A stretch of DNA of 57,602 nt, from NCBI GenBank assembly GCA_016718655.1, contig JADKCV010000029.1:1-57602 (forward strand), read 5' to 3'. A program made the translations under genes and the position numbers. Under the pieces are notes generated by a model, which was not told where the DNA came from, did no database searches, and was given only the letters and a program-made list of their open reading frames with translations. Each line of letters begins with the position of its first letter. The stretch's first letter is position 1. This stretch comes from Flavobacteriales bacterium (GTDB lineage Bacteria; Bacteroidota; Bacteroidia; Flavobacteriales_F; PHOS-HE28). Below are positions 44,886 to 54,515 of the stretch, piece by piece.

Positions 44886-47800
44886 TTACGCCGAGGGTCC
44901 CCGCATGATAGTGGGTGCGGGCAATGGAACAGTGAGGGTGCTGGTGGTGCCGCTGGTCGAGCTGTCCATGGTGAGCACGGCGCCGATGCTCTCCGCGCGT
45001 TTACGCAGGTTACTCAGGCCGTTGCCGCCAGCCCGCGTGCGCGACAGGTCAAAGCCATGTCCGTCGTCGCTCACAGTGAGTGAAAGCGCGGAGGCGCCGA
45101 TGTGTAGACGAACGCTGATGGTCTTCGCTTGCGCGTGCTTCAGCGCATTGCTCACCAGCTCCTTAAACATCAGGAGCACATTCCGTTTCACATCCGGTGG
45201 CAGGTCGCGCCGTTCTTGCCCGGCTTCCACCGTCAGGTCCGTGCGCAGGCCGATGCTCAGTTCCTCGAACTGGTTACCGAGCATATTGCGCACGTAGGCG
45301 ATGAAGCCTTCCGCGTGGTCGTTCTGCGGGTCCACGGCCCACACGATCTCGCCGAGCTGACCGATGAGCTCGCTGCTGGCGTTGGCGATGTGCGCGGCCA
45401 GTTTACCTTTGTCCTCGTTCACGCCGGTGTTGCCTTGCATTTCCCGGCTGAGCATGGTGATGCGCGTGAGCCCGCTGCCCAGGTCGTCGTGGATGTCGCG
45501 GGCGATGCGGCTGCGCACATTGCTCACCTCGCGTTCCTTCTCCAAGGCCGCGATGCGCCGGAGGTACTGCAAGCGCAGGATATAGCGGGACAACAGGAAG
45601 ACGAGCAGCACCGATACGAGCACCACGAGTACCTTGAACCACGTCGTTTGCCACCAAGCGGGCACAATGGTGATGGTCAGCCGTGTGCGCCCCTGGGGAC
45701 CGTCGATACCCACGATGCGCGCATTGAACGTGTACGTTCCCGGCGCCAATGATGCGTAGTTCACGGTCCGCAGTGCGCCGCTCGCCACCCAATCGGCATC
45801 GTAGCCTTCCAGTTGGTACTCGTAGCGTCGCTCATCACCGTAAACGGGGTCGATGGGCGCGAATTCGATGGCCACACTGTTGCGGTCATGGGGGAGTTCG
45901 ATGGTATTCGCATCGAATATTATCGGCAATGCTTGGCCGTTCGCCAATACCTTTCGGATGTAGAGCCTTCGCGGCGGTGGACGCAAAGCGAGGCGTTGCA
46001 GGTCGAAGCGGTGCCACGGGCTTACGCGGTTCAAATAGGTCCCCCCGCTGTCAAGCACTAAGGCATCAGCGCCGAGGCCTGGCATGCCATCCCGTACGTC
46101 GTACCGGGTGAAGGAACTGTCTTTCGGGTCGAAACGCACCAGATCGGCCGTGCCGGAGATCCAGAGCGTGCCATCGTCATCGACCACGGCGCTTTGGTAG
46201 TTGCCGCGCTCGGATCGGTCCTCGAACACGGCGATGTCGGTCAGGTTTCCATCCGTATAGCGCATGCGCACGATACCGTCGTTCCGCGTGATACCGTAGA
46301 TCGATCCATCGGGAGTGGTCACTACGTCCTCCATGCCACGCAGCTCCGGCGCAGCTTCGAAGGACAGGTCCGCCGTGGTGCCTAGGCGTAGGTCCACTAC
46401 GCTGATGCCTCTTCGCAGGGTGGCGATGACGAGGTGATAGGGATCGAGCAGCGCGAAGGCCTTGTGCCATTCCTGCTTCCAGGCACCTTGTGCGCTGGTG
46501 TCAACCCCGAAGGGTTCGAAGTGGTCTGAGCCCGCACGTGCTCGGAAGGCATAGCCATGCCCGCTTGCCCATAGGTCGCCGTCCGGGGTTTCGATCAGGT
46601 CGTTGATGTGTCGGCGGTCCGACGCGTATCCATCAGAATAGGGCAGGTCGCACAAGGAGAAGACCCTTCGTTCGGGATCATAGCGCAGCAGCCCATCCGA
46701 TGTGCCGAGGAAGATGCGTCGGTCGCGTGTGCAAAGGATCTTCCAGGTCTCCACCTGGAGTTCTTCGCCTTGTGGAATGGCGATGGAATCGTAAGGCACA
46801 CCAGCCGGATCCAATGCATAGAGCTTGCGATCGTAGTAGTACCTGGTCGCCCAATAACCGGCGTGGTCCGTGGCCGTGGCCAGAACCATGCTTGACCCCA
46901 AAGACCCCGCAGCGACGGGTATGACCGGTTGATGCTGCGGGTCGAAGCCGATGTAAACACCCGCCCCGCCAGCGAGCCACACACGGCCTGACGGGTCGGT
47001 CGTAATGCTTTTCATCTGGTCCTTCACGTGCGCCGCGAAGGGACCTGTCGAAACGAACGGTTCGCTCAGTCGCCGGGTATGCGGGTCGTACCAATAGGTC
47101 GCCCAATCAAAATCAACGACCATCAGTTTTTCATCGATCGCGGTGATGGCGAGTACGATGTTCGAGACGTTCCAGGACTTCCCGGTATCGTGCTTCACGG
47201 TGCTGAAGCTGCGCGTGCGCTTGTCGAAGGTGATGATGCCCGAGCCCCAGCTACCGATCACCAAGAGGTTCGGGTCGCCGGCCACCGCTTGCATGCGGCC
47301 AAGCATTGGCTTGGGTGCTGGGGCGGGTTGCACGTCCACATAGCGGAAGGCCTCCAACTGCGAGCGCTCAGGATCGATGTGCAATAGATGATCAAGGTCC
47401 AGGACCCACAGACTGCCGTCAGCGTCCATCAAAGCGGAATGCACGTTTGATCGTTCGTTTCGGCTGGGCATGGCGGCGCTCGGATAAATGCGCTCCAAAC
47501 TGTTGGTTTCGGGATGGAAGCGAAGCAAGCCGAGTTCACGATCGCAGACCCAAACGCGCCCCTTGGTATCCAAGGTCAAGCCAGCGACCTCGGTGCAACT
47601 CCCCTTGCTCCATGCTTTGGGTGCAGCGATGCGCGCTACTGTCATTTCACGCGTGTCCACCACCGCCAGACCCGCATGCGTTCCAGCGAGCAAGCGGCCA
47701 TCGGGTAGCAGCAAGCAGCTTCCAACCGGATTGTGCGGCAAGCTGGCCGTATCGCGCGGTTCGTTGCGCAGTACGTCCAGGTTCACACCATCGTAGCGGC

Positions 47801-48005
47801 AAAGCCCGTTGCCGGTGCTGATCCAGAGGAACCCATCTTTGTCGAAGTCCAGGTCGAACACGGATTCCGCTGGCAGGCCGGGGATATCCAGCTTGTGCAG
47901 TACGGCGGGTGGGGGTAATTGGGCGCGCAGAGCAACATCAGCGAAGCAGGCTATCATTACGAGATAGGTCCGCATGCATGCCCAACGCGTTGTATACGCC
48001 TTCAT
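44886..48005 (-). CDS. Two-component sensor: periplasmic beta-propellers, Y_Y_Y domain and HisKA_3 kinase
   Basis: About 1,039 aa from 48005. Signal peptide (ending ALRAQ); ~14 propeller blades (two-component regulator propeller type, e.g. FDKDGFLWISTGNGLCRYDG, PDGRLLAGTHAGLAVVD) to about residue 660; a Y_Y_Y domain (YEYQLEGYDADWV ... LAPGTYTFNARIVG); one membrane helix (FKVLVVLVSVLLVFLLSRYI); a dimerisation/phospho-acceptor helix with the His in RSRIARDIHDDLGSGLTR; and an ATPase domain (NALKHAQ, VSDDGHGFDL, GGNGLSNLRKRAE). It senses a ligand outside and phosphorylates the downstream regulator. Unlike the gut hybrid two-component systems it has no receiver or AraC part. The start could also be 48029 or 47975. 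Confidence 0.92.
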   Translation of the reverse strand: MKAYTTRWACMRTYLVMIACFADVALRAQLPPPAVLHKLDIPGLPAESVFDLDFDKDGFLWISTGNGLCRYDGVNLDVLRNEPRDTASLPHNPVGSCLLLPDGRLLAGTHAGLAVVDTREMTVARIAAPKAWSKGSCTEVAGLTLDTKGRVWVCDRELGLLRFHPETNSLERIYPSAAMPSRNERSNVHSALMDADGSLWVLDLDHLLHIDPERSQLEAFRYVDVQPAPAPKPMLGRMQAVAGDPNLLVIGSWGSGIITFDKRTRSFSTVKHDTGKSWNVSNIVLAITAIDEKLMVVDFDWATYWYDPHTRRLSEPFVSTGPFAAHVKDQMKSITTDPSGRVWLAGGAGVYIGFDPQHQPVIPVAAGSLGSSMVLATATDHAGYWATRYYYDRKLYALDPAGVPYDSIAIPQGEELQVETWKILCTRDRRIFLGTSDGLLRYDPERRVFSLCDLPYSDGYASDRRHINDLIETPDGDLWASGHGYAFRARAGSDHFEPFGVDTSAQGAWKQEWHKAFALLDPYHLVIATLRRGISVVDLRLGTTADLSFEAAPELRGMEDVVTTPDGSIYGITRNDGIVRMRYTDGNLTDIAVFEDRSERGNYQSAVVDDDGTLWISGTADLVRFDPKDSSFTRYDVRDGMPGLGADALVLDSGGTYLNRVSPWHRFDLQRLALRPPPRRLYIRKVLANGQALPIIFDANTIELPHDRNSVAIEFAPIDPVYGDERRYEYQLEGYDADWVASGALRTVNYASLAPGTYTFNARIVGIDGPQGRTRLTITIVPAWWQTTWFKVLVVLVSVLLVFLLSRYILRLQYLRRIAALEKEREVSNVRSRIARDIHDDLGSGLTRITMLSREMQGNTGVNEDKGKLAAHIANASSELIGQLGEIVWAVDPQNDHAEGFIAYVRNMLGNQFEELSIGLRTDLTVEAGQERRDLPPDVKRNVLLMFKELVSNALKHAQAKTISVRLHIGASALSLTVSDDGHGFDLSRTRAGGNGLSNLRKRAESIGAVLTMDSSTSGTTSTLTVPLPAPTIMRGPSA

Positions 48006-48041
48006 TAACATCCACCACGAAGATGGCAAGGATACAATAAA

Positions 48042-48071
48042 AGAGGCCCCGCCATTGCTGGCGGGGCCTCT
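48042..48071 (-). terminator. Terminator of the beta-helix gene
   Basis: AGAGGCCCCGCC and GGCGGGGCCTCT form a perfect 12-bp stem around ATTGCT, followed on the minus strand by TTTTATTGT. A strong factor-independent terminator 19 bases after the stop at 48090. Confidence 0.85.
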
Positions 48072-48089
48072 AGCAATACACAGTTCGGA

Positions 48090-49425
48090 TCAGGGCTGGA
48101 TCACCAGACGCTCGGTGTAGGTATTCTCACCAGCGGTGATGTTCACCAGGTACATGCCCGCAGCAAGTTCACCGTTCAAGTCGATGACCGTGTTCACGTT
48201 CCCATCGGCCACTGCGATCGTACGTGCGCTCACACGCTTGCCGGTCAGATCGTAGATGTCCATGCTCACCGTGTTCACCCCTTCTTCGATGGCGCTGATG
48301 CTGAAGTTCAGCACATCACCCAGGTTCGGGTTGGGGAACATGCGCAGTTCAGCAACGTCGGCGATACCGGCGAAGTTCGCGCTGCCCAGAGCAGCACCAG
48401 GGGCACCGATGGTCAGTTGGCAAACAGGGCCCCACACCGCATCATTGGTACACCACGTGGCACCGTTGTTCTTGCTCACACGCACTTCCACATCGTAGGT
48501 CTCTCCGGCCAAGAGGGCACCGGTCACCCAGTTGAGTTGGAGGATGTAGTTGGTGGACGTACGAACCGCAACAACGCCTTCGTTGGGTTGGCTGAAGCGG
48601 AACTGGTACCGGTTGGCACCGCTCACCGGACGCGCATAAACGTAGTTGCCCGGACCGAACTGACGCGTAACGCCACAGCTGAATTGGCTGCTGCCCGGTA
48701 CATCCATCAAGTTGGTGCGTGGGCAGGCAGCTAGGACGGGGTCCACCTCCAAACGGCAAGCCGGACCATAGGCACCATTGATGCCATTGATACGAGCGCG
48801 CACACGCACGTTCATCAGCACGTTGGCCGGCACGTGGCTGGCCGCGGCCCAGTTGTTCAACTTCATATGGCAGGCACGCGTGGCGCCGGCCGGTCCGAAA
48901 CCATCGCTCTGGCTGTGGCTGCGGAAACGACGGAAGCTGTAGCTGCCGTTGGGATCGAAGATCCAGAACTCGTACCCGCTGTTGGTGTCCTGCACGTTGT
49001 TCGCACCGTTGGGGATCCATTCGGCGCTGACCGCTGCGTTCGGGGCAGCTACCACGTACTGACCGCTGATCCAATCCAACTTGTCGCAGCTGGTGAAGAG
49101 GAGCTTGTCGTCGCTCAAGGGCAGGCAGAAGCCTTGTCCACCACTGATGGCACTGACCGAACCCGTCGAGAAGTTCCCGGTGTTGTCGATGATGCGCAGG
49201 CCGGATGCCTCTTCGCGCAATACATAACCACCGTTGAGGATCCCATCCCCGCCGTCATCGGTGACCACCAGGTAGTAGCAGCCTGGAGCGATGCAAATGG
49301 ACTCCATGGCCGGACCTGATGGATACAGTTGGCCGCCATTGGCAACAAGCGTATTGGTCCCTTCCGCGCGCAGCTCCCATAGGATGGTGCTCACGCCATC
49401 CGCTTGGATCTCCAGGCTCAAGAGG
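48090..49425 (-). repeat. Shared C-terminal module, copy B
   Basis: Runs from LLSLEIQADGVSTILWELRA to the stop. It has the same order of parts as 33061-34410 and 53165-54515, and is the only copy whose gene is free of frame breaks. Confidence 0.85.
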
Positions 49426-52400
49426 GTCGTTGCATCCTGCTCGAAGGCGCCCATATCGCGTGCCATGCCTTGCACGGGAGTGCCTCGCTGATCGTTGCCC
49501 ATCAGCGCGGGGTCGCCCGCATCAACAGCCGCGCTGCCACATGCAAGTGCGTGTGTTCCGGTAGGCCCGCCATTGTTGGCCAACCCTTGCAACATGGGGT
49601 CGGTACCCACGATGTTGCCGTTCGAGCCGTTCATGATGCCCGTTGCACCGGTCCCATTTTCCAGAAGGGTGAACATGGCCGAAGCGAATGCGCCGTTGAG
49701 GTCAGGGCCCGTGCCCGCGGTGTTGTCGGCGATGATGGTGCTCGTGCTGTTCACCGCGGTCGCGATGACATTCACACCACCACCCGTACTTGCCGTGTTG
49801 GATGCGATGGTGGAACCCGTGATGTTGAAGGTGCCGCCTTCCGTTTGCGCACCACCGCCATTGGTCGCGGTGTTGCCGGAAGAAGTGCTGAAGTCCATGT
49901 TGAGCACGCCGGTCGGCCCCGCTTGAAGGAAAAGCCCACCGCCATCCGGAGCCGTGTTATTGCTGGCCGTGGTGCGCAATACGGTGAGGGTGCCTGTGCC
50001 CGAACCCCATAATCCGCCGCCTTCGTTCCCAGCCGTATTGCCATCCACGGTGCACATCGATACAGTCATCGTGCCTGCGCCGGTCACGTGCACGCCACCG
50101 CCGTTACCGGGCGATGCCGCTGCGAGTGCGCCAGCCAGGGAGCAATCGTTCCCGTTGATGACCGAGCTTGTCACGCTCATTGACGAGGCTGCGTTCTCGA
50201 TGCCGCCACCTGCGCGCGCGGTCTCGTTCATGCTGATGTTGGCACCCGTGATGGAGAAGCTGCCGCCAGCCGAAAGGATGCCGCCGCCGCTACCGAATGG
50301 AGCACCACCCGCTGTGTTGCCGGTGATGTTGGTGGCCCCCGATATGTTCACGATGTTCACCGTACCCAGGTTGTTGAAGATGCCGCCGCCGCCTTGCAAG
50401 TCAAGTGCACCGCCGGGCGCGCCTACCGGGTTCACCGAACCGTTCGCCACGTTCCCACTGACATCGCAATCATCGATCGTCATCGTACCGGATCCGTTCC
50501 ACAAGCCGCCGCCTTCCGCAGCAGCTGTGTTACCCATCACTGTGCAGCCCGTTACCGTCATGTTGCCGGGACCGGTGATGTGTACACCGCCGCCATTGCC
50601 GGGAGCGCTACCTGTGGTGTTGTCCGAAATGGTCACATTCATAAGGGAGGCTGTCTGCATCTGCCCACCCTTGGCGAAGAACTCGATGCCGCCACCAGCA
50701 CGAGGTGCACTATTGCCGTCGATCGTACTATTCGACACCGTCAATGTCGCGGTGCTGTCGCATAGGATGCCGCCACCGCTGCCCGCTGCACCGGTCGCCA
50801 TGTTGTTGGTGATCAGGGTGCCGTTCTCCACGATGAGGGTGCCCTTCGCATTGTTGAAGATGCCTCCGCCGCCCTGGTCGGCCAGTGCGCCTGCAGCGGT
50901 GTTGCCATCAATGGTGGAACTGTTCACCGTCATTGTGCCGGTTCCATTCCACAAGCCACCACCCTCAAGTGCTGCCATGTTGCCCGTCACGGTGCAGCCC
51001 GTGATGGTCATGTTGCCGGGACCGGTGATGTGCACACCGCCGCCGTTGCCGGGAGCGCTACCTGTGCTGTTGTCCGAGAGGGTCACGTTCGTAAGGGAGG
51101 CTGTCTGCATCTGGCCGGCCTTGGCGAAGAACTCGATGCCACCACCGGCACGAGGTGCACTATTGCCATCGATCGTACTATTCGACACCGTCAATGTCGC
51201 GGTGCTGTCGCATAGGATGCCGCCACCGCTGCCCGCTGCACCGGTCGCCATGTTGTTGGTGATCATGGTGCCATTCTCCACAATGAGGGTGCCTTTCGCA
51301 TTGTTGAAGATCCCTCCACCGCCTTGGTCGGCCAGTGCGCCTGCAGCGGTGTTGCCGTCAATGGTGGAACTGTTCACGGTCATTGTGCCGGTTCCATTCC
51401 ACAAGCCTCCGCCCTCAAGTGCTGCCATGTTGCCCGTCACGGTGCAGCCCGTTATGGTCATCGTGCCGGGACCGGTGATGTGCACACCACCGCCATTGCC
51501 GGGAGCGCTGCCCGTGGTGTTGTTCGATAGGGTCACGTTCGCAAGGGAGGCTGTCTGCATCTGACCGGCCTTGGCGAAGAACTCGATGCCGCCACCGGCA
51601 CGAGGTGCATTGTTGCCATCGATCGTACTATTCGATACCGTCAATGTCGCAGTACTGTCGCATAGGATGCCGCCACCGCTGCCCGCTGCGCCCGTCGCCA
51701 TGTTGTTGGTGATCATGGTGCCGTTCTCCACGATGAGGGTGCCCTTCGCATTGTTGAAGATCCCTCCACCGCCTTGGTCCGCAAGTGCGCCTGCAGCGGT
51801 GTTACCGTTGATCGTGGTACCGCTCACCGTCATGGACCCGGTGCCATTCCAAAGTCCTCCGCCTTCCAGTGCGGCGAAGTTGCCATTCACCGTTCCGCCG
51901 GTGATGGTTGCGCTACCTGGGCCGGTGATGTGCATTCCACCGCCATTCCCGGGATTGCCGCCTGTGCTGTTCATGTTCAGCATGACGTCGGTAAGCATGA
52001 TGCTGGAGCCAGCGGCATTCTGCTCGATACCTCCGCCGGCGCGCACCGCGCTATTGCCGGTGATGCTGCTGTTGCTCACCGTAAGCATGCCGGCGGCATT
52101 GTTGAAGATGCCACCACCGCTGCCCGCCGTGCCATTTGCCACGTTCGACACCACCGCGGATCCGCTGCTGATGGTCACTGCGCCGGCCTGGTTGTAGATA
52201 CCACCACCGCCATCCGTGGCTGCTGGGCCCATTGCCGTGTTGGCACGCACCCAGGAGCCAACGAGTGCCAGACTGCCGCCGCTGATGTGGATGCCTCCGC
52301 CCCGCATGCCGGCTACGCTCGCCGTAACGGCCGAGCCGGTCAGGGAAAGTGTGGTGTTGTTCACCCTGAGCGCCCCACCTTCTGTTGCACTGAAGCCCAT

Positions 52401-52745
52401 GGTCAACTTCACGCCATCGATGTTCACCATGCCAGCATCGGCGATGTTGAACACGCGGAACATACCACCACCGCTGATGATCGTATTCGTGGTGTCATTA
52501 CCGGTGATGGTGAGCGGAACGCCGATCGCGATCTCGCCCGTAGTGAGAACGATAGGGCTTCCGTTCGTGGTGGCATCGAAGACGATGACGTCACCGCTGA
52601 CGGCGATCGAAACGGCTTCGCGCAACGATCCAGGTCCGTTGTCGTTGGTATTGGTGACCGGTAGGATGGCGGCTTGGGCGCCCATGGGGAACAGGCCCAG
52701 CCAGGCTGCGCTGAGCAGGCCAGCACGACGTAAATACTTGGTCAT
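48090..52745 (-). CDS. Giant T9SS surface protein with parallel beta-helix repeats and shared C-terminal module
   Basis: About 1,551 aa from the ATG at 52745. Signal peptide (MTKYLRRAGLLSAAWLGLFP...AQA), then ILPVTNTNDNGPGSLREAVS, the start typical of CSLREA/choice-of-anchor Q proteins. A right-handed beta-helix follows, made of many rungs with GGGI.N, GNTA and GGGL.NG patterns (to about residue 1,100), including three nearly identical 150-aa units. The C-terminal ~445 aa are the shared module (GCYYLVVTDDGGDGILNGGY, FTSCDKLDWISGQYVVAAPN, GYEFWIFDPNGSYSFRRFR) ending in a T9SS type A domain (LVNITAGENTYTERLVIQP). Probably an adhesin or glycan-binding surface protein. The frame is intact. A 5' extension to 52778 is possible. 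Confidence 0.88.
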   Translation of the reverse strand: MTKYLRRAGLLSAAWLGLFPMGAQAAILPVTNTNDNGPGSLREAVSIAVSGDVIVFDATTNGSPIVLTTGEIAIGVPLTITGNDTTNTIISGGGMFRVFNIADAGMVNIDGVKLTMGFSATEGGALRVNNTTLSLTGSAVTASVAGMRGGGIHISGGSLALVGSWVRANTAMGPAATDGGGGIYNQAGAVTISSGSAVVSNVANGTAGSGGGIFNNAAGMLTVSNSSITGNSAVRAGGGIEQNAAGSSIMLTDVMLNMNSTGGNPGNGGGMHITGPGSATITGGTVNGNFAALEGGGLWNGTGSMTVSGTTINGNTAAGALADQGGGGIFNNAKGTLIVENGTMITNNMATGAAGSGGGILCDSTATLTVSNSTIDGNNAPRAGGGIEFFAKAGQMQTASLANVTLSNNTTGSAPGNGGGVHITGPGTMTITGCTVTGNMAALEGGGLWNGTGTMTVNSSTIDGNTAAGALADQGGGGIFNNAKGTLIVENGTMITNNMATGAAGSGGGILCDSTATLTVSNSTIDGNSAPRAGGGIEFFAKAGQMQTASLTNVTLSDNSTGSAPGNGGGVHITGPGNMTITGCTVTGNMAALEGGGLWNGTGTMTVNSSTIDGNTAAGALADQGGGGIFNNAKGTLIVENGTLITNNMATGAAGSGGGILCDSTATLTVSNSTIDGNSAPRAGGGIEFFAKGGQMQTASLMNVTISDNTTGSAPGNGGGVHITGPGNMTVTGCTVMGNTAAAEGGGLWNGSGTMTIDDCDVSGNVANGSVNPVGAPGGALDLQGGGGIFNNLGTVNIVNISGATNITGNTAGGAPFGSGGGILSAGGSFSITGANISMNETARAGGGIENAASSMSVTSSVINGNDCSLAGALAAASPGNGGGVHVTGAGTMTVSMCTVDGNTAGNEGGGLWGSGTGTLTVLRTTASNNTAPDGGGLFLQAGPTGVLNMDFSTSSGNTATNGGGAQTEGGTFNITGSTIASNTASTGGGVNVIATAVNSTSTIIADNTAGTGPDLNGAFASAMFTLLENGTGATGIMNGSNGNIVGTDPMLQGLANNGGPTGTHALACGSAAVDAGDPALMGNDQRGTPVQGMARDMGAFEQDATTLLSLEIQADGVSTILWELRAEGTNTLVANGGQLYPSGPAMESICIAPGCYYLVVTDDGGDGILNGGYVLREEASGLRIIDNTGNFSTGSVSAISGGQGFCLPLSDDKLLFTSCDKLDWISGQYVVAAPNAAVSAEWIPNGANNVQDTNSGYEFWIFDPNGSYSFRRFRSHSQSDGFGPAGATRACHMKLNNWAAASHVPANVLMNVRVRARINGINGAYGPACRLEVDPVLAACPRTNLMDVPGSSQFSCGVTRQFGPGNYVYARPVSGANRYQFRFSQPNEGVVAVRTSTNYILQLNWVTGALLAGETYDVEVRVSKNNGATWCTNDAVWGPVCQLTIGAPGAALGSANFAGIADVAELRMFPNPNLGDVLNFSISAIEEGVNTVSMDIYDLTGKRVSARTIAVADGNVNTVIDLNGELAAGMYLVNITAGENTYTERLVIQP
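50521..51870 (-). repeat. Three near-identical 450-bp repeats in the beta-helix gene (a fourth, diverged, to 52320)
   Basis: Boundaries at 50521, 50971, 51421 and 51871; the word cataggatgccgccaccgct recurs at 50761, 51211 and 51661, exactly 450 apart. Each unit encodes 150 aa of beta-helix, e.g. STIDGNTAAGALADQGGGGI and FFAKAGQMQTASL. All three keep the frame. Confidence 0.9.
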
Positions 52746-53120
52746 GGTCAGAGGGGTTAGGTGAATAATGTTGGTCATGCACCAAGGGGGTGCGACCTAC
52801 ATACGTGGATCGCATAACGATCGGATCAGTGCCGCGCCGAAATGTTGATATCTCCACCTTGGTGAAGAGCGATCCGGTCGGTCACCCCTGTCACTCCGTG
52901 AGACACTCCAATGCCCAAAGGCCGCCTTCGACGGTTGGGGTCGCCTGTACGTTCGCGACGAATAGGAGCACTCGAATGACCAGGGTACGTATAGGGTTGG
53001 ATTGGTGAAGTTGGCCTTGGGCTACGGAACACCGGTAAGCCCATCGTGCCAGGGGGATCGATCGGAGGAAAGAACGGGCTGGATCAGGTCCTCCTCCGAC
53101 CTTATGTGATCGGAAAACAA
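52746..53120. other. 375-bp spacer upstream of the beta-helix gene
   Basis: No gene is visible. It should hold the promoter of the beta-helix gene; I could not pick a convincing -7 element. Confidence 0.4.
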
Positions 53121-53146
53121 GAACGGCGCCCGTTTGGGCGCCGTTC
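53121..53146 (-). terminator. Terminator of the PPC-repeat giant gene
   Basis: GAACGGCGCCC-GTTT-GGGCGCCGTTC is a perfect 11-bp stem with a 4-base loop, followed on the minus strand by TTGTTTTCC. It lies 18 bases past the stop at 53165. Confidence 0.85.
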
Positions 53147-53164
53147 CTGGAATTGGTGGTCGGC

Positions 53165-54515
53165 TTACGGCTGGATCACCAACCGCTCGGTGTAGGTATT
53201 CTCACCTGCGGTGATGTTCACCAGGTACATGCCTGCGGCGAGTTCACCATTCAAGTCGATGACCGTGTTCACCTTACCATCGGCCACTGCGATCATGCGT
53301 GCGCTCATGCGCTTGCCGGTCAGGTCGTAGATGTCCACGCTCACCGTGTTCACTCCTTCTTCGATGGCGCTGATGCTGAAGTTCAGCAGATCGCCCCGGT
53401 TCGGGTTGGGGAACATGCGCAGTTCGGCCGCAGTGGCTTCGATCGCGAAGTTCTGGTTGCCGCTGTTGGCGGGTGTGTTGTCGATCGTAAGCTGGCAGAC
53501 AGGGCCCCAAGGGTCGCTGGTGCTGCACCAGATGGCACCGCCATCCTTGCTCACGCGCACGTCCACATCATAGGTCTTGCCATCCTGCAAGGGCAACACG
53601 GACCAGTTCAGTTGCGTGAAGTATGTGGTTACCGTGCGGGTCACGGAGAATCCTTCGGCAGGGATGCGGAAGCGGAACTGGTATCGGTTCGCACCACTCA
53701 CCGGACGCGCATGCACCAGGTTGCCCGTGCCCCACATGCGGGTGGCACCACAGCTGAAGTCTGGATCACCCGGGATGTTCATCAGCTGGGTCTGTGGGCA
53801 GGCGGCCAGCGTCGGGTTGATCGCCAGGCGACACGCCGGACCGAACGCACCGCTCACTCCGTTCACCCGCGTACGCACGCGCACATTCATCAGCCTGTTC
53901 GCGGGCACTTGGTTGGCGACGGCCCAGTTGTTCAACTTCATGTGGCAGGCACGCGTAGCATTGGCCGGGCCGAAGCCGTCGCTGGTGGCGTGGTTGCGGA
54001 AACGACGGAAGCTGTAACTGCCGTTGGGATCGGCATCCAGAACTCGTAACCGCTATTGGCATCCTGTGCTGTTCGCACCGTTGGGGATCCATTCGGCGCT
54101 GACCGCTGCGTTCGGGGCCGCTACCACATACTGACCGTTGATCCAATCCAACTTGTCGCAGCTGGTGAAGAGGAGCTTGTCGTTGCTCAAGGGCAAGCAG
54201 AAGCCTTGGCCTGCGCTGATGGCGCTCACACTTCCTGAGCTGAAGTTGTTGCGGTTGTCGATGATGCGTTCGTTCGTGCCGGTCGTGCGCAGGATGTATC
54301 CTCCGGAGGTCATGCCATCGCCGGCACTGTCCAGCACACGAAGCGTGAAACAGCCGTCGTTCAGGCAGGCGAAGTTGGTCTGTACACCATTGGGTGCGAC
54401 AAGCGGTCCGCCGGAAGCGATCACGGAGTTCCCGTCCTCACTACGGATCTCCCAGGTGACCTCGTTGGGGGCACCATCGGTCTGGAACTCCAAGGTCAGC
54501 TCATGGTCGCATCCA
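53165..54515 (-). repeat. Shared C-terminal module, copy C
   Basis: Runs from HELTLEFQTDGAPNEVTWEI through GCFTLRVLDSAGDGMTSGGY and FTSCDKLDWINGQYVVAAPN to the T9SS end. The frame break of this gene (about 54030-54065) is inside the module, at the point where copies A and B read GYEFWIFDPNG. Confidence 0.85.

Noticed and set aside
49954..51564. Long plus-strand ORF (536 aa) rich in PPP and MPPP
   Set aside because: It is the reverse of the beta-helix repeat gene; its repeats only mirror those of the real gene, which has a signal peptide, a T9SS end and a terminator.
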